Source of the DNA: Amphibacillus jilinensis Y1
GTDB taxonomy: Bacteria > Bacillota > Bacilli > Bacillales > Amphibacillaceae
Assembly: GCF_000306965.1 (NCBI RefSeq)
Contig: NZ_JH976438.1
Span: 15,287 to 79,286, forward strand
DNA length: 64,000 nucleotides
Reading direction: 5' to 3'
The translations under genes were made by a program, and so were the position numbers. The notes beneath the pieces are model-generated. The model saw only the letters and a list, made by a program, of their open reading frames with translations, made no database searches and was not told the origin of the DNA. Each line of letters opens with the position of its first letter. Position 1 is the first letter of the stretch. Shown one piece after another: positions 8,646 through 19,077 of the stretch.

Positions 8646-8720
8646 CTGACCTCATATAAATTTGAGAATAGGGCTCAAAAGTTTCTACCCGTTACCGTAA
8701 ATAATGGACTATGAGGGAAG
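8646..8720 (+). promoter_or_regulatory. Guanine-type purine riboswitch aptamer, pur operon leader
   Basis: P1 is CCTCAT (8650-8655) with ATGAGG (8711-8716). P2 is TTTGAG/CTCAAA (8661-8666, 8674-8679). The conserved junction AGTTTCTACC and loop CCGTAAAT are present. The selectivity base in GGACTATG is C (8709), so guanine/hypoxanthine is the expected ligand. The 3' strand of P1 extended to 8725 can pair with 8960-8974 (15 of 15 positions, one G-U), which is the 5' arm of the terminator at 8956. Thus ligand binding frees the terminator and switches the operon off. Confidence 0.9.
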
Positions 8721-8749
8721 ATGAAGCATGACAACAGCAATCTATCAAC

Positions 8750-8882
8750 GATCACATAACCGTCCGTAAAACACCCACCTCAGTAGAGGTAAATCTATTG
8801 AGGTGGGTAATAACGGTCGCTAATGTCCTGATCCAATCAGTAGGAGAAGAAACGAAAAAACCGCTGATTGAAGATTTATTTA
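8750..8882 (+). repeat. Dispersed intergenic repeat, copy C, inside the riboswitch platform
   Basis: Full two-hairpin copy: ATAACCGTCCGTAAAAC, stem CCCACCTCA (8774-8782) with TGAGGTGGG (8799-8807), AATGTCCTGATCCAATCAG, then AATCAG/CTGATT as hairpin 2 and TTGAAGATTTATTTA at the end. It lies in the loop between the two halves of the pur antiterminator. Confidence 0.8.
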
Positions 8883-8955
8883 ATGTTGTGATGTTCTTTT
8901 GTTCTGACTATTGGTTCAGACAGTGATTGTTCATTGGTGTGTAAACGCCAATTCA

Positions 8956-9001
8956 CCTATTCATCTTCTCTCATAAATGGGAGAAGTGGATAGGTTTTTT
9001 T
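8956..9001 (+). terminator. Riboswitch-controlled terminator of the pur leader
   Basis: A 16-base-pair stem (8956-8972 with 8979-8994, one bulged T, two G-U pairs), 6-base loop and a 7-T run. Its 5' arm is complementary to the 3' side of aptamer P1 (8711-8725), giving mutually exclusive terminator and antiterminator. Confidence 0.9.
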
Positions 9002-9003
9002 AA

Positions 9004-9115
9004 TCACCGATAGCCGTCAATAAAATGCCGCCTCAAACTAGAGCGTAGAGCAGATCTATTTAGACCAGATATAACGGCTACTAATGCCTTGATCCAATCA
9101 AAGGTTCGTTTTATA
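9004..9115 (+). repeat. Dispersed intergenic repeat, copy D
   Basis: Starts two bases after the terminator T-run. It keeps TAGCCGTC, GAGCGTAGAGCAGATCTATT, AACGGCTACTAATGCCTTGA and the right end AGGTTCGTTTTATA. Hairpin 2 is deleted (CCAATCAAAGGTTCG). Together with copy C, two copies flank the pur terminator in the same orientation. Confidence 0.7.
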
Positions 9116-9171
9116 AGGTTAGATTGTATAAAATAAAAATGAAGAATCATTAAGTATTTAAAAGAGGAAAG

Positions 9172-9226
9172 TATAAGAAGAGCGACTTCATTTGATGAAA
9201 ATAAGTAAATGCGCGTTCTTCTTATA
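9172..9226 (+). promoter_or_regulatory. Strong hairpin just upstream of purE
   Basis: A 13-base-pair stem (9172-9184 with 9214-9226, one G-U) and a 29-base loop, 10 bases before the purE ribosome site (AGGAAAAGGGGG). No T-run follows, so it is not a terminator. It could protect the 5' end of processed mRNA or tune translation; this is inference. The rest of the 700-base gap 8550-9248 is accounted for by the promoter, riboswitch, terminator and repeat copies C and D. Confidence 0.5.
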
Positions 9227-9248
9227 TATTTAGGAAAAGGGGGATAAG

Positions 9249-9740
9249 ATGGTTCAAGTCGGTGTGATTATGGGAAGCATTTCAGATTGGCAAACAATGA
9301 TGAATACATGTGAGGTGCTCGATTATTTAGCAATTGATTATGAGAAGTTAGTGATATCTGCTCACCGGACACCTGAAGATATGTTTGAATATGCAGAATC
9401 AGCTCGTGCAAAAGGTTTGCGTGTGATTATTGCTGGTGCAGGTGGAGCCGCTCATTTACCAGGTATGGTTGCTGCAAAAACGACGTTACCGGTTATTGGT
9501 GTACCGATTCAATCGAAAGCATTGAATGGTATTGATTCTTTACTATCGATTGTACAGATGCCGGCCGGTGTCCCTGTCGCAACGGTTGCTATTGGTGTTG
9601 CTGGTGCGAAAAATGCAGGTTTACTTGCTGCGCAAATTTTGGCAACACATGATGCTGATTTAGCGACTAAATTAACCGCTTATCAAGCGGAAATGCGTGA
9701 AAAAGTGTCGGAAATGAGGGATCAGCTTGCCGAACAATGA
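9249..9740 (+). CDS. purE: N5-carboxyaminoimidazole ribonucleotide mutase
   Basis: 163 aa, the usual class I length. It moves the carboxyl group of N5-CAIR to carbon 4 to make CAIR, after PurK. GSISDW near the N-terminus binds phosphate, and SAHRTP carries the catalytic histidine. First gene of the twelve-gene pur operon; ATG follows a strong AGGAAAAGGGGG site. The end overlaps purK by 14 bases, indicating translational coupling. Confidence 0.96.
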   Translation: MVQVGVIMGSISDWQTMMNTCEVLDYLAIDYEKLVISAHRTPEDMFEYAESARAKGLRVIIAGAGGAAHLPGMVAAKTTLPVIGVPIQSKALNGIDSLLSIVQMPAGVPVATVAIGVAGAKNAGLLAAQILATHDADLATKLTAYQAEMREKVSEMRDQLAEQ

Positions 9741-10848
9741 ATTTTGCTTTGGGAAAACAATCGGGATCATTGGTGGTGGACAGCTAGGTCGGATGATGGC
9801 AACAACAGCACGTCACATGGGTTATCGTCTGATCGTACTTGATCCGACACCGAACTGCCCAGCAGCACAATTAGCTGACGAGCAAATTATCGCCTCCTAT
9901 GACGATTTTACAGCCATCAAAACATTAGCTGACAAAACAGATCTAGTAACTTATGAATTTGAGAATGTCGACCTTGAAATGGCACGCTATCTCGAAAAGC
10001 AGGGGTGTTTGCCACAAGGCGCCAAGTCGCTTGAAATTACCCAAGACCGTGAAAAAGAAAAACAGGCGATGCTCGCTAGCGGACAAGCAGTAGCCCCATT
10101 TAAAATCATAAAAACCAACGAAGATCTAATAGAAGCAGTGAACACGATTGGCTTCCCCGCTGTGCTAAAAACATGTCGCGGTGGTTATGATGGTAAAGGG
10201 CAAATAAAGTTAACGAGCAAAGCTGATTTAGCAGAAGCATCGACATTTTTAACAAAGCATCAACGCCTTATTTATGAGGCGTGGGTCAGTTTTGATTGCG
10301 AAATATCGGTTGTTTTCACACGGGGTATCAACGGTGAGATTACTTTCTTTCCGATTGGCGAGAACGTTCACCGCGATCATATTTTGCATACAACAACGGT
10401 TCCCGCTCGTGTCTCACCAATCGTCATAAACAAAGCGAAACAGGCGACAGAATCAATAGCAGAAACGATTGGTGTGGTTGGTACATTTGCGATTGAGTTA
10501 TTTGTTAAAGATGATCAGGTCTTTATCAATGAATTAGCACCACGACCGCACAATTCTGGACACTATACCATTGAAGCCTGTAATGTGTCACAGTTTGAGC
10601 AACATATTCGAGCGATTTGTCATTTACCGCTACTTCCCATTTACTTTCACGGGGCAGCGGTAATGATCAACTTACTTGGTGATAATATAGATACTTATTT
10701 TTCAAATGATGAACGGCTTGAGCGTGCCCATGTTCATATGTATGGCAAGGATCAGCTTAAACCAAAACGAAAAGTAGGTCACCTTACCTTTGTTGACCAA
10801 GATCGTCAACAATTGGTGCAATATTTAAAGCAACAACATTTAATTTAG
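9727..10848 (+). CDS. purK: N5-carboxyaminoimidazole ribonucleotide synthase
   Basis: 373 aa, ATP-grasp enzyme. It carboxylates AIR with bicarbonate and ATP to give N5-CAIR. TTG start after GAGGG, inside the end of pur[14 protein letters not shown] is the N-terminal nucleotide-fold motif; [10 protein letters not shown] is the ATP-grasp glycine loop; [17 protein letters not shown] is the conserved metal and substrate segment. Followed by purB after 12 bases. Confidence 0.95.
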   Translation: MPNNEFCFGKTIGIIGGGQLGRMMATTARHMGYRLIVLDPTPNCPAAQLADEQIIASYDDFTAIKTLADKTDLVTYEFENVDLEMARYLEKQGCLPQGAKSLEITQDREKEKQAMLASGQAVAPFKIIKTNEDLIEAVNTIGFPAVLKTCRGGYDGKGQIKLTSKADLAEASTFLTKHQRLIYEAWVSFDCEISVVFTRGINGEITFFPIGENVHRDHILHTTTVPARVSPIVINKAKQATESIAETIGVVGTFAIELFVKDDQVFINELAPRPHNSGHYTIEACNVSQFEQHIRAICHLPLLPIYFHGAAVMINLLGDNIDTYFSNDERLERAHVHMYGKDQLKPKRKVGHLTFVDQDRQQLVQYLKQQHLI

Positions 10849-10860
10849 GGGGACATAAAG

Positions 10861-12156
10861 ATGATTGAACGTTATACGCGACCTGAGATGGGTGCAATTT
10901 GGACAGATGAAAACAAATATCAAGCATGGTTGGAAGTAGAAATTCTAGCTTGTGAAGCATGGAGCGAGCTTGGTGTTATCCCGCAAGCTGATGTGAAGAA
11001 ACTTCGTCAACATGCTTCGTTTAGTATTGATCGTATTTTAGAGATTGAGCAAGAAACACGCCACGATGTTGTCGCTTTTACACGAGCGGTCTCAGAGACA
11101 CTTGGTGAAGAGAAAAAGTGGGTGCATTATGGCTTGACCTCAACAGATGTCGTTGATACAGCTTTGTCTTATTTACTAAAGCAAGCAAACGTCCTTATTC
11201 GTAACGATGTTGAACAATTTATTGATGTTTTAAAAAATAAAGCAATCGAGCATAAACATACCGTCATGATGGGACGTACACACGGTGTGCATGCTGAACC
11301 AACGACCTTTGGATTGAAGATGGCATTATGGTATGAAGAAATGAAGCGTAACCTTGAACGCTTTAATGCAGCGGCAGAGGGAATTGAAACAGGTAAATTG
11401 TCCGGCGCGGTTGGGACTTACGCCAATATTGATCCCAAAGTTGAAGCTTATGTTTGTGAAAAGCTTGGACTAAAGCCGGCTCCTGTTTCAACCCAGACGT
11501 TGCAACGCGATCGCCACGCGCAATATATGTCTGCATTAGCACTAATCGCAACATCAATCGAAAAGTTTGCGACTGAAATTCGAGGTTTACAAAAAACAGA
11601 GACACGTGAAGTCGAAGAGTTTTTTGCTAAAGGACAAAAGGGTTCTTCAGCTATGCCGCATAAGCGGAATCCTATTGGATCTGAGAATATGACGGGGATG
11701 GCACGTGTGATTCGTGGTTATATGATGACAGCTTATGAAAATGTCGCATTGTGGCATGAACGTGATATATCACACTCTTCAGCTGAACGAGTGATTTTAC
11801 CAGATGCCACCATCGCTTTAAATTATATGCTTAATCGGTTTAGTCATATTGTTAAAAATTTAACCGTATTTCCTGATAATATGAAACGCAATATTGATCG
11901 GACCTATGGTGTGATCTTCTCACAACGCGTATTACTTTCATTGATTGATCAGGGGATGAGTCGAGAAATGGCTTATGATCTTGTTCAACCAAATGCCATG
12001 AAAGCATGGGAAACGGCTACGTCTTTCCGTCGTTTGATCGAGCAAGAACCAAAGATTACAGGACTATTGTCTGAAGCGCAAATTGATGATTGTTTTGATT
12101 ACACCTATCATCTGAAAAATGTTGATCAAATTTTTGAACGGCTTGAACTTGTGTAA
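10861..12156 (+). CDS. purB: Adenylosuccinate lyase
   Basis: 431 aa. It cleaves SAICAR to AICAR and adenylosuccinate to AMP, both with release of fumarate. The superfamily signature [11 protein letters not shown] is present near residue 262, and TSTDVVDTA near residue 90. ATG follows AGGGGGAC. Same position as in the B. subtilis pur operon. Confidence 0.96.
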   Translation: MIERYTRPEMGAIWTDENKYQAWLEVEILACEAWSELGVIPQADVKKLRQHASFSIDRILEIEQETRHDVVAFTRAVSETLGEEKKWVHYGLTSTDVVDTALSYLLKQANVLIRNDVEQFIDVLKNKAIEHKHTVMMGRTHGVHAEPTTFGLKMALWYEEMKRNLERFNAAAEGIETGKLSGAVGTYANIDPKVEAYVCEKLGLKPAPVSTQTLQRDRHAQYMSALALIATSIEKFATEIRGLQKTETREVEEFFAKGQKGSSAMPHKRNPIGSENMTGMARVIRGYMMTAYENVALWHERDISHSSAERVILPDATIALNYMLNRFSHIVKNLTVFPDNMKRNIDRTYGVIFSQRVLLSLIDQGMSREMAYDLVQPNAMKAWETATSFRRLIEQEPKITGLLSEAQIDDCFDYTYHLKNVDQIFERLELV

Positions 12157-12220
12157 ATCAGGTTTGCCTTTGGTTACGTTGTTTTAAATAGAAGGATATC
12201 ACAATAGAGGGGTGTAGCTG

Positions 12221-12931
12221 ATGAAGAAACAGCTTTTATATGAAGGGAAAGCTAAGCAAGTCTATACAACCGATCAATCGGATTTACTTGTGCTTTCTTA
12301 TAAAAATGAGGCGACTGCCTTTAACGGAAAAAAGAAGGCCTCTTTTAATGGGAAAGGCCGGTATAATAATTTAATTTCAGCTTACTTGTTTACCTATTTA
12401 GCGGATCATGGTGTTCCAAGTCATTTCAAACAAACGTTAAGTGATACAGAACAACTTGTCCAACAAACGACAATCATTCCACTTGAAGTCGTTGTTCGTA
12501 ATTTAGCAACAGGTAGCATTGTCAAACGATTAGGCATTGAAGAAAAGACTGTTTTTGATCCACCTCTGATTGAATTCTATTTTAAAGAAGATGCGCTTGA
12601 TGATCCTATTATTAATGACCAACATGCTTTGCTTTTAACAGATGCAACGGTCGAAGAGCTTGATCAAATCAAAAGCTATGCTCTTAAGGTGAACCATGTA
12701 CTGCAAAGTTTCTTTGATACGATTGAAGTTAAATTAGTAGATTTCAAACTTGAGTTTGGTCGTGATCGATTAGGAGAAATCGTCTTAGCTGATGAAATTT
12801 CACCAGATACGTGCCGACTTTGGGACAAAACGACTGAAGCTAAACTAGATAAAGATGTGTTTCGACAAGGTACCGGTGATTTAATAACCGTCTATGATAC
12901 GATACTAAAACGACTGGAGGCAGTAAAATGA
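12221..12931 (+). CDS. purC: SAICAR synthase
   Basis: 236 aa. It joins aspartate to CAIR using ATP. N-terminal LLYEGKAKQVY, EVVVRNLATGS and ADEISPDTCRLWD are family signatures. A 64-base gap separates it from purB, the longest inside the early operon; it shows no terminator or promoter that I can support. ATG overlaps nothing upstream but the stop overlaps the purS start (ATGA). Confidence 0.96.
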   Translation: MKKQLLYEGKAKQVYTTDQSDLLVLSYKNEATAFNGKKKASFNGKGRYNNLISAYLFTYLADHGVPSHFKQTLSDTEQLVQQTTIIPLEVVVRNLATGSIVKRLGIEEKTVFDPPLIEFYFKEDALDDPIINDQHALLLTDATVEELDQIKSYALKVNHVLQSFFDTIEVKLVDFKLEFGRDRLGEIVLADEISPDTCRLWDKTTEAKLDKDVFRQGTGDLITVYDTILKRLEAVK

Positions 12932-13179
12932 TTAAAGTTAATATTCATATCACGCTAAAAGAGGGTGTCCTTGATCCCCAAGGGAAAGCGATTGAAGGCT
13001 CTTTAAATACGCTAGGCTATCAAGGTGTTGAAGACGTCCGTGTAGGTAAGTTGATTGAGATGACCTTTTCTGATAGTGAACAGGTAACAGAGCAAGTCGA
13101 GCAAATGTGTCAGAAACTTTTGGCTAATCCAGTGATTGAAAATTATAGCTATACCATTGAGGAGGGCGTTGTTCAGTGA
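12928..13179 (+). CDS. purS: FGAM synthase small subunit
   Basis: 83 aa. PurS bridges PurQ and PurL in the three-part FGAM synthase of Gram-positive bacteria. [17 protein letters not shown] is the family signature. Both ends overlap neighbours by 4 bases (ATGA and GTGA), so purC, purS and purQ are translationally coupled. Confidence 0.95.
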   Translation: MIKVNIHITLKEGVLDPQGKAIEGSLNTLGYQGVEDVRVGKLIEMTFSDSEQVTEQVEQMCQKLLANPVIENYSYTIEEGVVQ

Positions 13180-13859
13180 AGTTTGCTGTGATTGTTTTCC
13201 CTGGCTCAAATTGTGATCGTGATATGTATTATGCTGCCAAAGATGCACTTGGAGCAGAAGCTGAGTTGGTCTGGTATCAAGATTCATCTCTTGAAGGCTA
13301 TGATGCGATTTTACTTCCTGGGGGTTTTTCTTATGGTGATTATTTACGCTGTGGCGCCATTGCCTCAACTTCAGAAATTGTAAAATCACTTCACCGCGAA
13401 GCTGATCGTGGCACACCGATATTAGGGGTGTGCAATGGATTTCAAATTTTACTCGAATCCGGTCTTTTACCGGGGGCGTTATTAAGGAATAAGGGATTAA
13501 AATTTTTGTGTCATCATGAGCATTTAGTCGTTCGTAATAACCAAACATTATTTACTTCGGAATATGAAAAAGGGCAAATGATTTCGATTCCGATTGCTCA
13601 TGGAGAAGGCAATTATTTTTGTGATCCAACCACGCTTGCTCAGTTGAAGGCAAATAATCAAATTGTCTTTACTTATCAAAATAACCCGAATGGTTCGGTT
13701 GAGGATATTGCCGGCATTGTTAATGAAAAAGGAAATGTTCTTGGCATGATGCCACACCCTGAACGTGCAACGGAAGCTATTTTAGGCAGCGAAGATGGCT
13801 TGAACTTATTTAAGTCAATGCTGGTAAATTGGAGGGAAAGCTATGTTACAAACGCTTGA
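13176..13859 (+). CDS. purQ: FGAM synthase glutaminase subunit
   Basis: 227 aa, class I glutamine amidotransferase. It makes ammonia from glutamine for PurL. The catalytic cysteine is in GVCNGFQ; the His and Glu of the triad are in [11 protein letters not shown] start overlapping the purS stop; the end overlaps purL by 17 bases. Confidence 0.95.
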   Translation: MKFAVIVFPGSNCDRDMYYAAKDALGAEAELVWYQDSSLEGYDAILLPGGFSYGDYLRCGAIASTSEIVKSLHREADRGTPILGVCNGFQILLESGLLPGALLRNKGLKFLCHHEHLVVRNNQTLFTSEYEKGQMISIPIAHGEGNYFCDPTTLAQLKANNQIVFTYQNNPNGSVEDIAGIVNEKGNVLGMMPHPERATEAILGSEDGLNLFKSMLVNWRESYVTNA

Positions 13860-16071
13860 AGTTAGCCCTGAGACCATTGAAAGAGAAAAACATTATCGAG
13901 AAATGGGTTTATCCGATCAAGAATATCAATCGATCGTGGGTATTTTAGGTCGACGCCCTAACTTTACAGAGACTGGGATATTTTCCGTGATGTGGTCAGA
14001 GCATTGTAGTTATAAAACATCAAAGCCATTATTGCGCAAGTTTCCAACCGAGGGTCAACAAGTGATCCAAGGACCAGGTGAAGGTGCCGGTATTGTTGAT
14101 ATTGGTGATGGTCAAGCCGTTGCTTTTAAAATAGAGAGTCACAATCATCCTTCAGCAGTTGAACCTTATCAAGGTGCAGCTACTGGAGTTGGTGGGATTA
14201 TTCGTGATATCTTTTCGATGGGTGCACGTCCGATTGCCTCACTCAATTCCTTACGCTTCGGTCCGCTAACAACGGGTCGTGTGAAGTACCTATTTGATGA
14301 AGTGGTCCATGGTATTGCTGGTTATGGTAATTGTGTTGGTGTTCCTACTGTAGGGGGAGAAATTCAATTTGATGCATGTTATGAAGGGAACCCTCTTGTT
14401 AATGCGATGTGTGTCGGTCTGATCGATCAAAAAGATATTCAAAAAGGTATTGCGGCTGGACTCGGTAATACCGTGCTTTATGTAGGATCGAAAACAGGAC
14501 GAGACGGTATTCATGGTGCTACATTTGCTTCTGAAGACCTAACGGAGGACTCAGAAAGCAAACGTTCAAACGTTCAAGTTGGCGACCCGTTTATGGAGAA
14601 ATTATTAATTGAAGCCTGCCTTGAAGCAATTAAATCAGATGCCCTTGTTGGGATGCAGGATATGGGAGCTGCGGGTCTAACGTCTTCAGCAAGTGAAATG
14701 GCGAGTAAAGCAGGCATGGGGATGGAAATGAATTTAGATTTGATTCCACAGCGTGAAGCGAATATGACGGCATATGAGATGATGTTATCTGAATCACAAG
14801 AACGGATGTTACTTGTTGTTGAAAAAGGTCGCGAACATGAAATCACGTCTATTTTTGAAAAATATCAATTAGAGGCTGTCGCAGTTGGGCAAGTTACAGA
14901 TGATAAGCAATTTCGCTTACTTCATCAAGGAAAGGTCGTTTGTGATATTCCTGTTGACAGTTTAGCTGAAGATGCACCCGTCTACAATAAACCATCACAA
15001 ATACCTGCTTATTATGAAAAATTTCAAGCGATGCCTGCTTACTATCCAAAGGTAACGAATCATGGTGAGCTATTGGAACAATTACTTGCTCAACCGACGA
15101 TTGCTAGTAAAGAATACGTCTATGATCAATACGACTCGATGGTTCAAGCTAATACAGTTGTCGCACCAGGTTCTGATGCGGCGGTCGTTCGTATTAGAGG
15201 TTACGATAAAGCGATTGCGATCACAACAGATTGTAATGCCCGTTATATCTATTTAGATCCAGAAATGGGTGGGAAGATTGCTGTTGCTGAGGCGGCCCGT
15301 AATATTATAGCATCAGGGGCAAAACCCCTTGCTTTAACAGATGGTTTAAATTTCGGTAATCCTGATAAACCAGAAAATTTCTGGCAAATGGAGAAAAGTG
15401 TTGAAGGGATGGCAGCGGCTAGCTTAGCCTTAAATACGCCTGTTATTAGTGGGAATGTGTCACTTTATAATGAATCAAATGGTCAATCGATTTTCCCAAC
15501 ACCGATCGTTGGTATGGTAGGGTTGCATCAATCAACGAAGGATATTACCACTTCACACTTTAAAGCTAGCGGTGATGTGATTATCCTTATTGGTGAAACC
15601 AAGCCGGAATTTGGTGGCAGTGAGTTGCAAAATCTATTAGAAAAACAATACTATGGTAAAGCCCCATCGATCGATTTAGCCATAGAACAAAAGCATCAAA
15701 ATCAACTGTTATCAGCTATTCAAAAAGGCCTTGTTAAATCAGCTCATGACTTATCTGAAGGTGGGTTAGCTGTTGCATTAGCTGAATCGCTCTTTTCAAC
15801 TAAGCAATTAGGTGCTGACGTTCAATTAACTGGTGATGCAACAACAATGTTATTTAGCGAAAGTCAATCACGCTTTTTAATAACGGTTGCGCCTGCTGAC
15901 AAAAAACGTGTACTCGCGGAAATTGAAGATGCAGCACCGATTGGTACAGTCACTGAGACGGCTGATTTAAAGATCACGATCAATGATAACATGCTGATTA
16001 GCAAACCAATGACAGTGTTAGAATCACGCTGGAAGGGAGCTATACCATGCTTGCTGAAATCAAAGGCTTAA
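13843..16071 (+). CDS. purL: FGAM synthase large subunit
   Basis: 742 aa, the small-type PurL of Gram-positive bacteria. It converts FGAR to FGAM using ATP and ammonia from PurQ. Motifs: [11 protein letters not shown] (active-site His), [21 protein letters not shown], and two AIRS-like halves (about 60-330 and 415-720). ATG after GGAGGGAAAGCT inside the purQ end. Confidence 0.96.
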   Translation: MLQTLEVSPETIEREKHYREMGLSDQEYQSIVGILGRRPNFTETGIFSVMWSEHCSYKTSKPLLRKFPTEGQQVIQGPGEGAGIVDIGDGQAVAFKIESHNHPSAVEPYQGAATGVGGIIRDIFSMGARPIASLNSLRFGPLTTGRVKYLFDEVVHGIAGYGNCVGVPTVGGEIQFDACYEGNPLVNAMCVGLIDQKDIQKGIAAGLGNTVLYVGSKTGRDGIHGATFASEDLTEDSESKRSNVQVGDPFMEKLLIEACLEAIKSDALVGMQDMGAAGLTSSASEMASKAGMGMEMNLDLIPQREANMTAYEMMLSESQERMLLVVEKGREHEITSIFEKYQLEAVAVGQVTDDKQFRLLHQGKVVCDIPVDSLAEDAPVYNKPSQIPAYYEKFQAMPAYYPKVTNHGELLEQLLAQPTIASKEYVYDQYDSMVQANTVVAPGSDAAVVRIRGYDKAIAITTDCNARYIYLDPEMGGKIAVAEAARNIIASGAKPLALTDGLNFGNPDKPENFWQMEKSVEGMAAASLALNTPVISGNVSLYNESNGQSIFPTPIVGMVGLHQSTKDITTSHFKASGDVIILIGETKPEFGGSELQNLLEKQYYGKAPSIDLAIEQKHQNQLLSAIQKGLVKSAHDLSEGGLAVALAESLFSTKQLGADVQLTGDATTMLFSESQSRFLITVAPADKKRVLAEIEDAAPIGTVTETADLKITINDNMLISKPMTVLESRWKGAIPCLLKSKA

Positions 16072-17456
16072 ATGAGGAATGTGGTGTTTTTGCAGTTTGG
16101 GGTCATGAGAAAGCCGCGGAGATGACGTATTATGGTTTACACGCCATGCAACATCGTGGGCAAGAAGGTGCCGGCATTGTCACAAGTGATGGTGATCAAC
16201 TCCACCTTCATAAGGGGATAGGCTTAATTAATGATGTTTTTCAAGAAGGACAGATAAAAGAATTGACCGGTACTGCTGCAATTGGTCATGTTCGTTACGC
16301 CACACAAGGTGGTGGTGGATATGAAAATGTACAACCCTTATTATTTCGTTCACAAACATCGAGTATGGCTCTTGCCCACAATGGGAATTTAGTCAATGCA
16401 TTTGCTTTAAAAGCGCAACTCGAGGCACAAGGAAGCATTTTACAAACGACCTCTGATACAGAGGTTGTCGCCCATTTAATCAAACGTAGTGGTTACCTTA
16501 GTTTAGAGGAAGCAATTAAGCAAGCATTAGGCATGATCAAAGGGGCATATGCATTTACCTTTCTAACAGAGCGACAGTTATTCGTAGCACTCGACCCAAG
16601 GGGTTTACGTCCGCTCTCATTAGGTAAATTAGGTGATGCTTATGTGGTCGCTTCTGAGACATGTGCCTTTGATTTAATTGGGGCTGAGTATTTACGAGAA
16701 GTAAAACCAGGTGAATTGATTACGATTGACAAAGATGGGCTGAAGTCAAGTGTATTCAGTTCTCCAATGCGTCGCTCACTTTGTGCCATGGAGTATGTTT
16801 ATTTTTCACGCCCTGACAGTAATGTCAACGGTCAAAATGTTCATGCTAGTCGAAAAATAATGGGGAAACAGTTAGCGAAAGAATCGATGATTGAAGCTGA
16901 TGTGGTTACTGGCGTTCCTGATTCAAGTATTTCTGCTGCGATTGGTTTTTCTGAAGCGAGTAGTATTCCTTATGAAATAGGGTTAATCAAAAATCGTTAT
17001 GTCGGTCGAACGTTTATTCAACCTTCACAAGAATTGCGAGAGCAAGGTGTGAAAATGAAGCTATCTCCGGTTAGGGGGATTGTTGAAGGGAAACGTGTCG
17101 TAATGGTTGATGATTCAATTGTTAGAGGGACAACAAGTCGACGTATTGTTCGCTTGCTAAAGGAAGCTGGCGCAACAGAAGTGCATGTGCGGATTGCTTC
17201 TCCACCGATTATGAACCCGTGCTATTACGGTATTGACACGTCAACTAAAAGTGAACTCATTGCTGCCAATTATTCGATTGAAGAAATGTGTGAACAAATT
17301 GGCGCAGATAGCCTGGCCTTTTTATCTGTCGAGGGATTAGAGCAATCGATTGTAAAAGAGCCTTCAGTTGAAGAAGGTATTTGTCATGCATGTTTTACGG
17401 GCAATTATCCAACCGAAATCTATCCGGATACGGTTATACCAGCTTACAAAGATTAA
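16047..17456 (+). CDS. purF: Glutamine PRPP amidotransferase
   Basis: 469 aa. It makes phosphoribosylamine from PRPP and glutamine, the committed step. The N-terminus [13 protein letters not shown] matches the B. subtilis enzyme, in which an 11-residue propeptide is removed to expose the catalytic Cys12. The PRPP motif is [15 protein letters not shown]-terminal cysteines, including the CHACF stretch, fit the iron-sulfur cluster of the Bacillus-type enzyme. It overlaps purL by 25 bases. Confidence 0.95.
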   Translation: MLAEIKGLNEECGVFAVWGHEKAAEMTYYGLHAMQHRGQEGAGIVTSDGDQLHLHKGIGLINDVFQEGQIKELTGTAAIGHVRYATQGGGGYENVQPLLFRSQTSSMALAHNGNLVNAFALKAQLEAQGSILQTTSDTEVVAHLIKRSGYLSLEEAIKQALGMIKGAYAFTFLTERQLFVALDPRGLRPLSLGKLGDAYVVASETCAFDLIGAEYLREVKPGELITIDKDGLKSSVFSSPMRRSLCAMEYVYFSRPDSNVNGQNVHASRKIMGKQLAKESMIEADVVTGVPDSSISAAIGFSEASSIPYEIGLIKNRYVGRTFIQPSQELREQGVKMKLSPVRGIVEGKRVVMVDDSIVRGTTSRRIVRLLKEAGATEVHVRIASPPIMNPCYYGIDTSTKSELIAANYSIEEMCEQIGADSLAFLSVEGLEQSIVKEPSVEEGICHACFTGNYPTEIYPDTVIPAYKD

Positions 17457-17471
17457 GGACAGGAGCGAATA

Positions 17472-18503
17472 ATGATGAGTGATATTTATAAAGCTGCCGG
17501 TGTTGATGTGCATGCCGGTTATCAAGCGGTTGAGTTAATGAAAAAACATATAAAACGAACCGATCGTCCAGAAGTCCTTGGTGGTGTCGGTGCTTTTGCT
17601 GGTTTATTTGATCTTACTGGATTCAGATACGATCAACCCGTGCTTATTTCTGGAACAGATGGTGTTGGGACGAAGCTAAAACTTGCTTTTGAATTAAATC
17701 AGCACGATACAATCGGTATTGATTTAGTTGCCATGTGTGTAAATGATGTCATTGCTCAAGGGGCGGACCCGTTGTTCTTTCTTGATTATATCGCTTGTGG
17801 CCGCAATGTACCTCAACAAATCGAACAAATTGTTAAAGGAATTGCCGATGGCTGTGTGGAAAGCGGGGCAGCACTAATAGGTGGAGAAACCGCCGAGATG
17901 CCTGATATGTATCAGCCAGGTGAATATGATCTCGCTGGTTTCGTTGTCGGTATTGCAAATAAACCTGATTTAATCACAGGCGAAACGATTAAGGCGGGGG
18001 ATTGTATTATCGGATTAGCCTCAAGTGGTGTACACGCTAATGGCTTTTCGTTAGTTCGAAAGATTTTGACTGATCAGCAACTTAAATTAACGGATGTCCC
18101 AGAACAACTCGATAGGTCGATTGGTGAATCACTATTAATACCAACCAGAATTTATGCGAAAGCAATTAAGGCATTAAAAAAGAACGTCACGATTAAAGGG
18201 ATTAGTCATATTACTGGGGGCGGCTTTTACGAGAATATTCCGCGTGCTTTACCCGATCACCTTGGTGCTATCATTCAAACGTCTAGTTGGGAGATTCCAG
18301 CTATTTTCACTTTTTTAAAAGATCAAGCTCAGTTAACAGATTCAGATTTATTTGGTGTATTTAATATGGGGATTGGCATGGCGATGGTTATTGATGCTGA
18401 GCAAAAAGAGTTGGCATTGCAATTATTGACAGACCTTGGCGAAGCAGCCTATCATATTGGCAATGTAGTTGCAGAGACAGGGGTGACATGCATTGAAGGA
18501 TAA
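17472..18503 (+). CDS. purM: AIR synthase
   Basis: 343 aa. It closes the imidazole ring, FGAM to AIR, with ATP. GTDGVGTKLKLAF, IGGETAEMPDMY and GITHxxGGGF-like ISHITGGGFYENIPR are the family motifs. Two adjacent ATG codons (17472, 17475) follow AGGAGCG; the first was chosen by spacing. The end overlaps purN by 11 bases. Confidence 0.95.
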   Translation: MMSDIYKAAGVDVHAGYQAVELMKKHIKRTDRPEVLGGVGAFAGLFDLTGFRYDQPVLISGTDGVGTKLKLAFELNQHDTIGIDLVAMCVNDVIAQGADPLFFLDYIACGRNVPQQIEQIVKGIADGCVESGAALIGGETAEMPDMYQPGEYDLAGFVVGIANKPDLITGETIKAGDCIIGLASSGVHANGFSLVRKILTDQQLKLTDVPEQLDRSIGESLLIPTRIYAKAIKALKKNVTIKGISHITGGGFYENIPRALPDHLGAIIQTSSWEIPAIFTFLKDQAQLTDSDLFGVFNMGIGMAMVIDAEQKELALQLLTDLGEAAYHIGNVVAETGVTCIEG

Positions 18504-19074
18504 GGCGCAATTGGCTGTCTTTGCTTCTGGAACCGGGAGTAATTATGATGCGATTGATCGAGCCATTAAGCAAGGTGAGCTGGATGCGGAAGTGGCTATA
18601 CTGGTTTGTGATCGGCCAGGTGCGCAAGTGATTGAAAAAGCAGAACAAAACAAAGTCGCTACCTTTGTTTTTAATCCAAAAGATTATCAAACGAAAACGG
18701 ATTTTGAAGCAGAAATTGCCAAGCAGTTGCGAGAGGTAAAGGTAGATTGGATCGTTTTAGCTGGTTATATGCGCCTTGTCGGCCCTACGTTATTGTCAGC
18801 ATATCAAGGGAAAATGATAAATATTCATCCATCGCTACTCCCTGCGTTTCCCGGTCTAGATGCGATCGGTCAAGCTTTACAGGCTGGTGTTAAAGTGTCT
18901 GGCGTGACGATTCATTATGTCGATCAAGGTATGGATACCGGGAAAATCATTGCACAACAACCTGTTAAAATTGAAGAAGACATGACACGTGAGGGGTTAC
19001 AATGTAAGCTTCAAGAAGTTGAGCATATGTTGTATCCCAAAACGATTCAGCAACTAATCAAAGAGGGGGAATAG
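18493..19074 (+). CDS. purN: GAR transformylase (folate-dependent)
   Basis: 193 aa. It formylates GAR with 10-formyl-tetrahydrofolate. ASGTGSNYDAI binds phosphate, and INIHPSLLPAFPG with a later YVDQGMDTG holds the catalytic Asn, His and Asp. TTG start inside the purM end, with GGGGTGA as ribosome site. Three bases separate it from purH. Confidence 0.94.
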   Translation: MKDKAQLAVFASGTGSNYDAIDRAIKQGELDAEVAILVCDRPGAQVIEKAEQNKVATFVFNPKDYQTKTDFEAEIAKQLREVKVDWIVLAGYMRLVGPTLLSAYQGKMINIHPSLLPAFPGLDAIGQALQAGVKVSGVTIHYVDQGMDTGKIIAQQPVKIEEDMTREGLQCKLQEVEHMLYPKTIQQLIKEGE

Positions 19075-19077
19075 ACG

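Noticed and set aside
12157-12220. Possible internal promoter between purB and purC
   Set aside because: The 64-base gap has no acceptable -35/-10 pair and no terminator.
13012-13548. 178-aa open frame on the minus strand over purS and purQ
   Set aside because: It lies wholly opposite two certain genes, has no ribosome site, and its composition is that of an antisense shadow.
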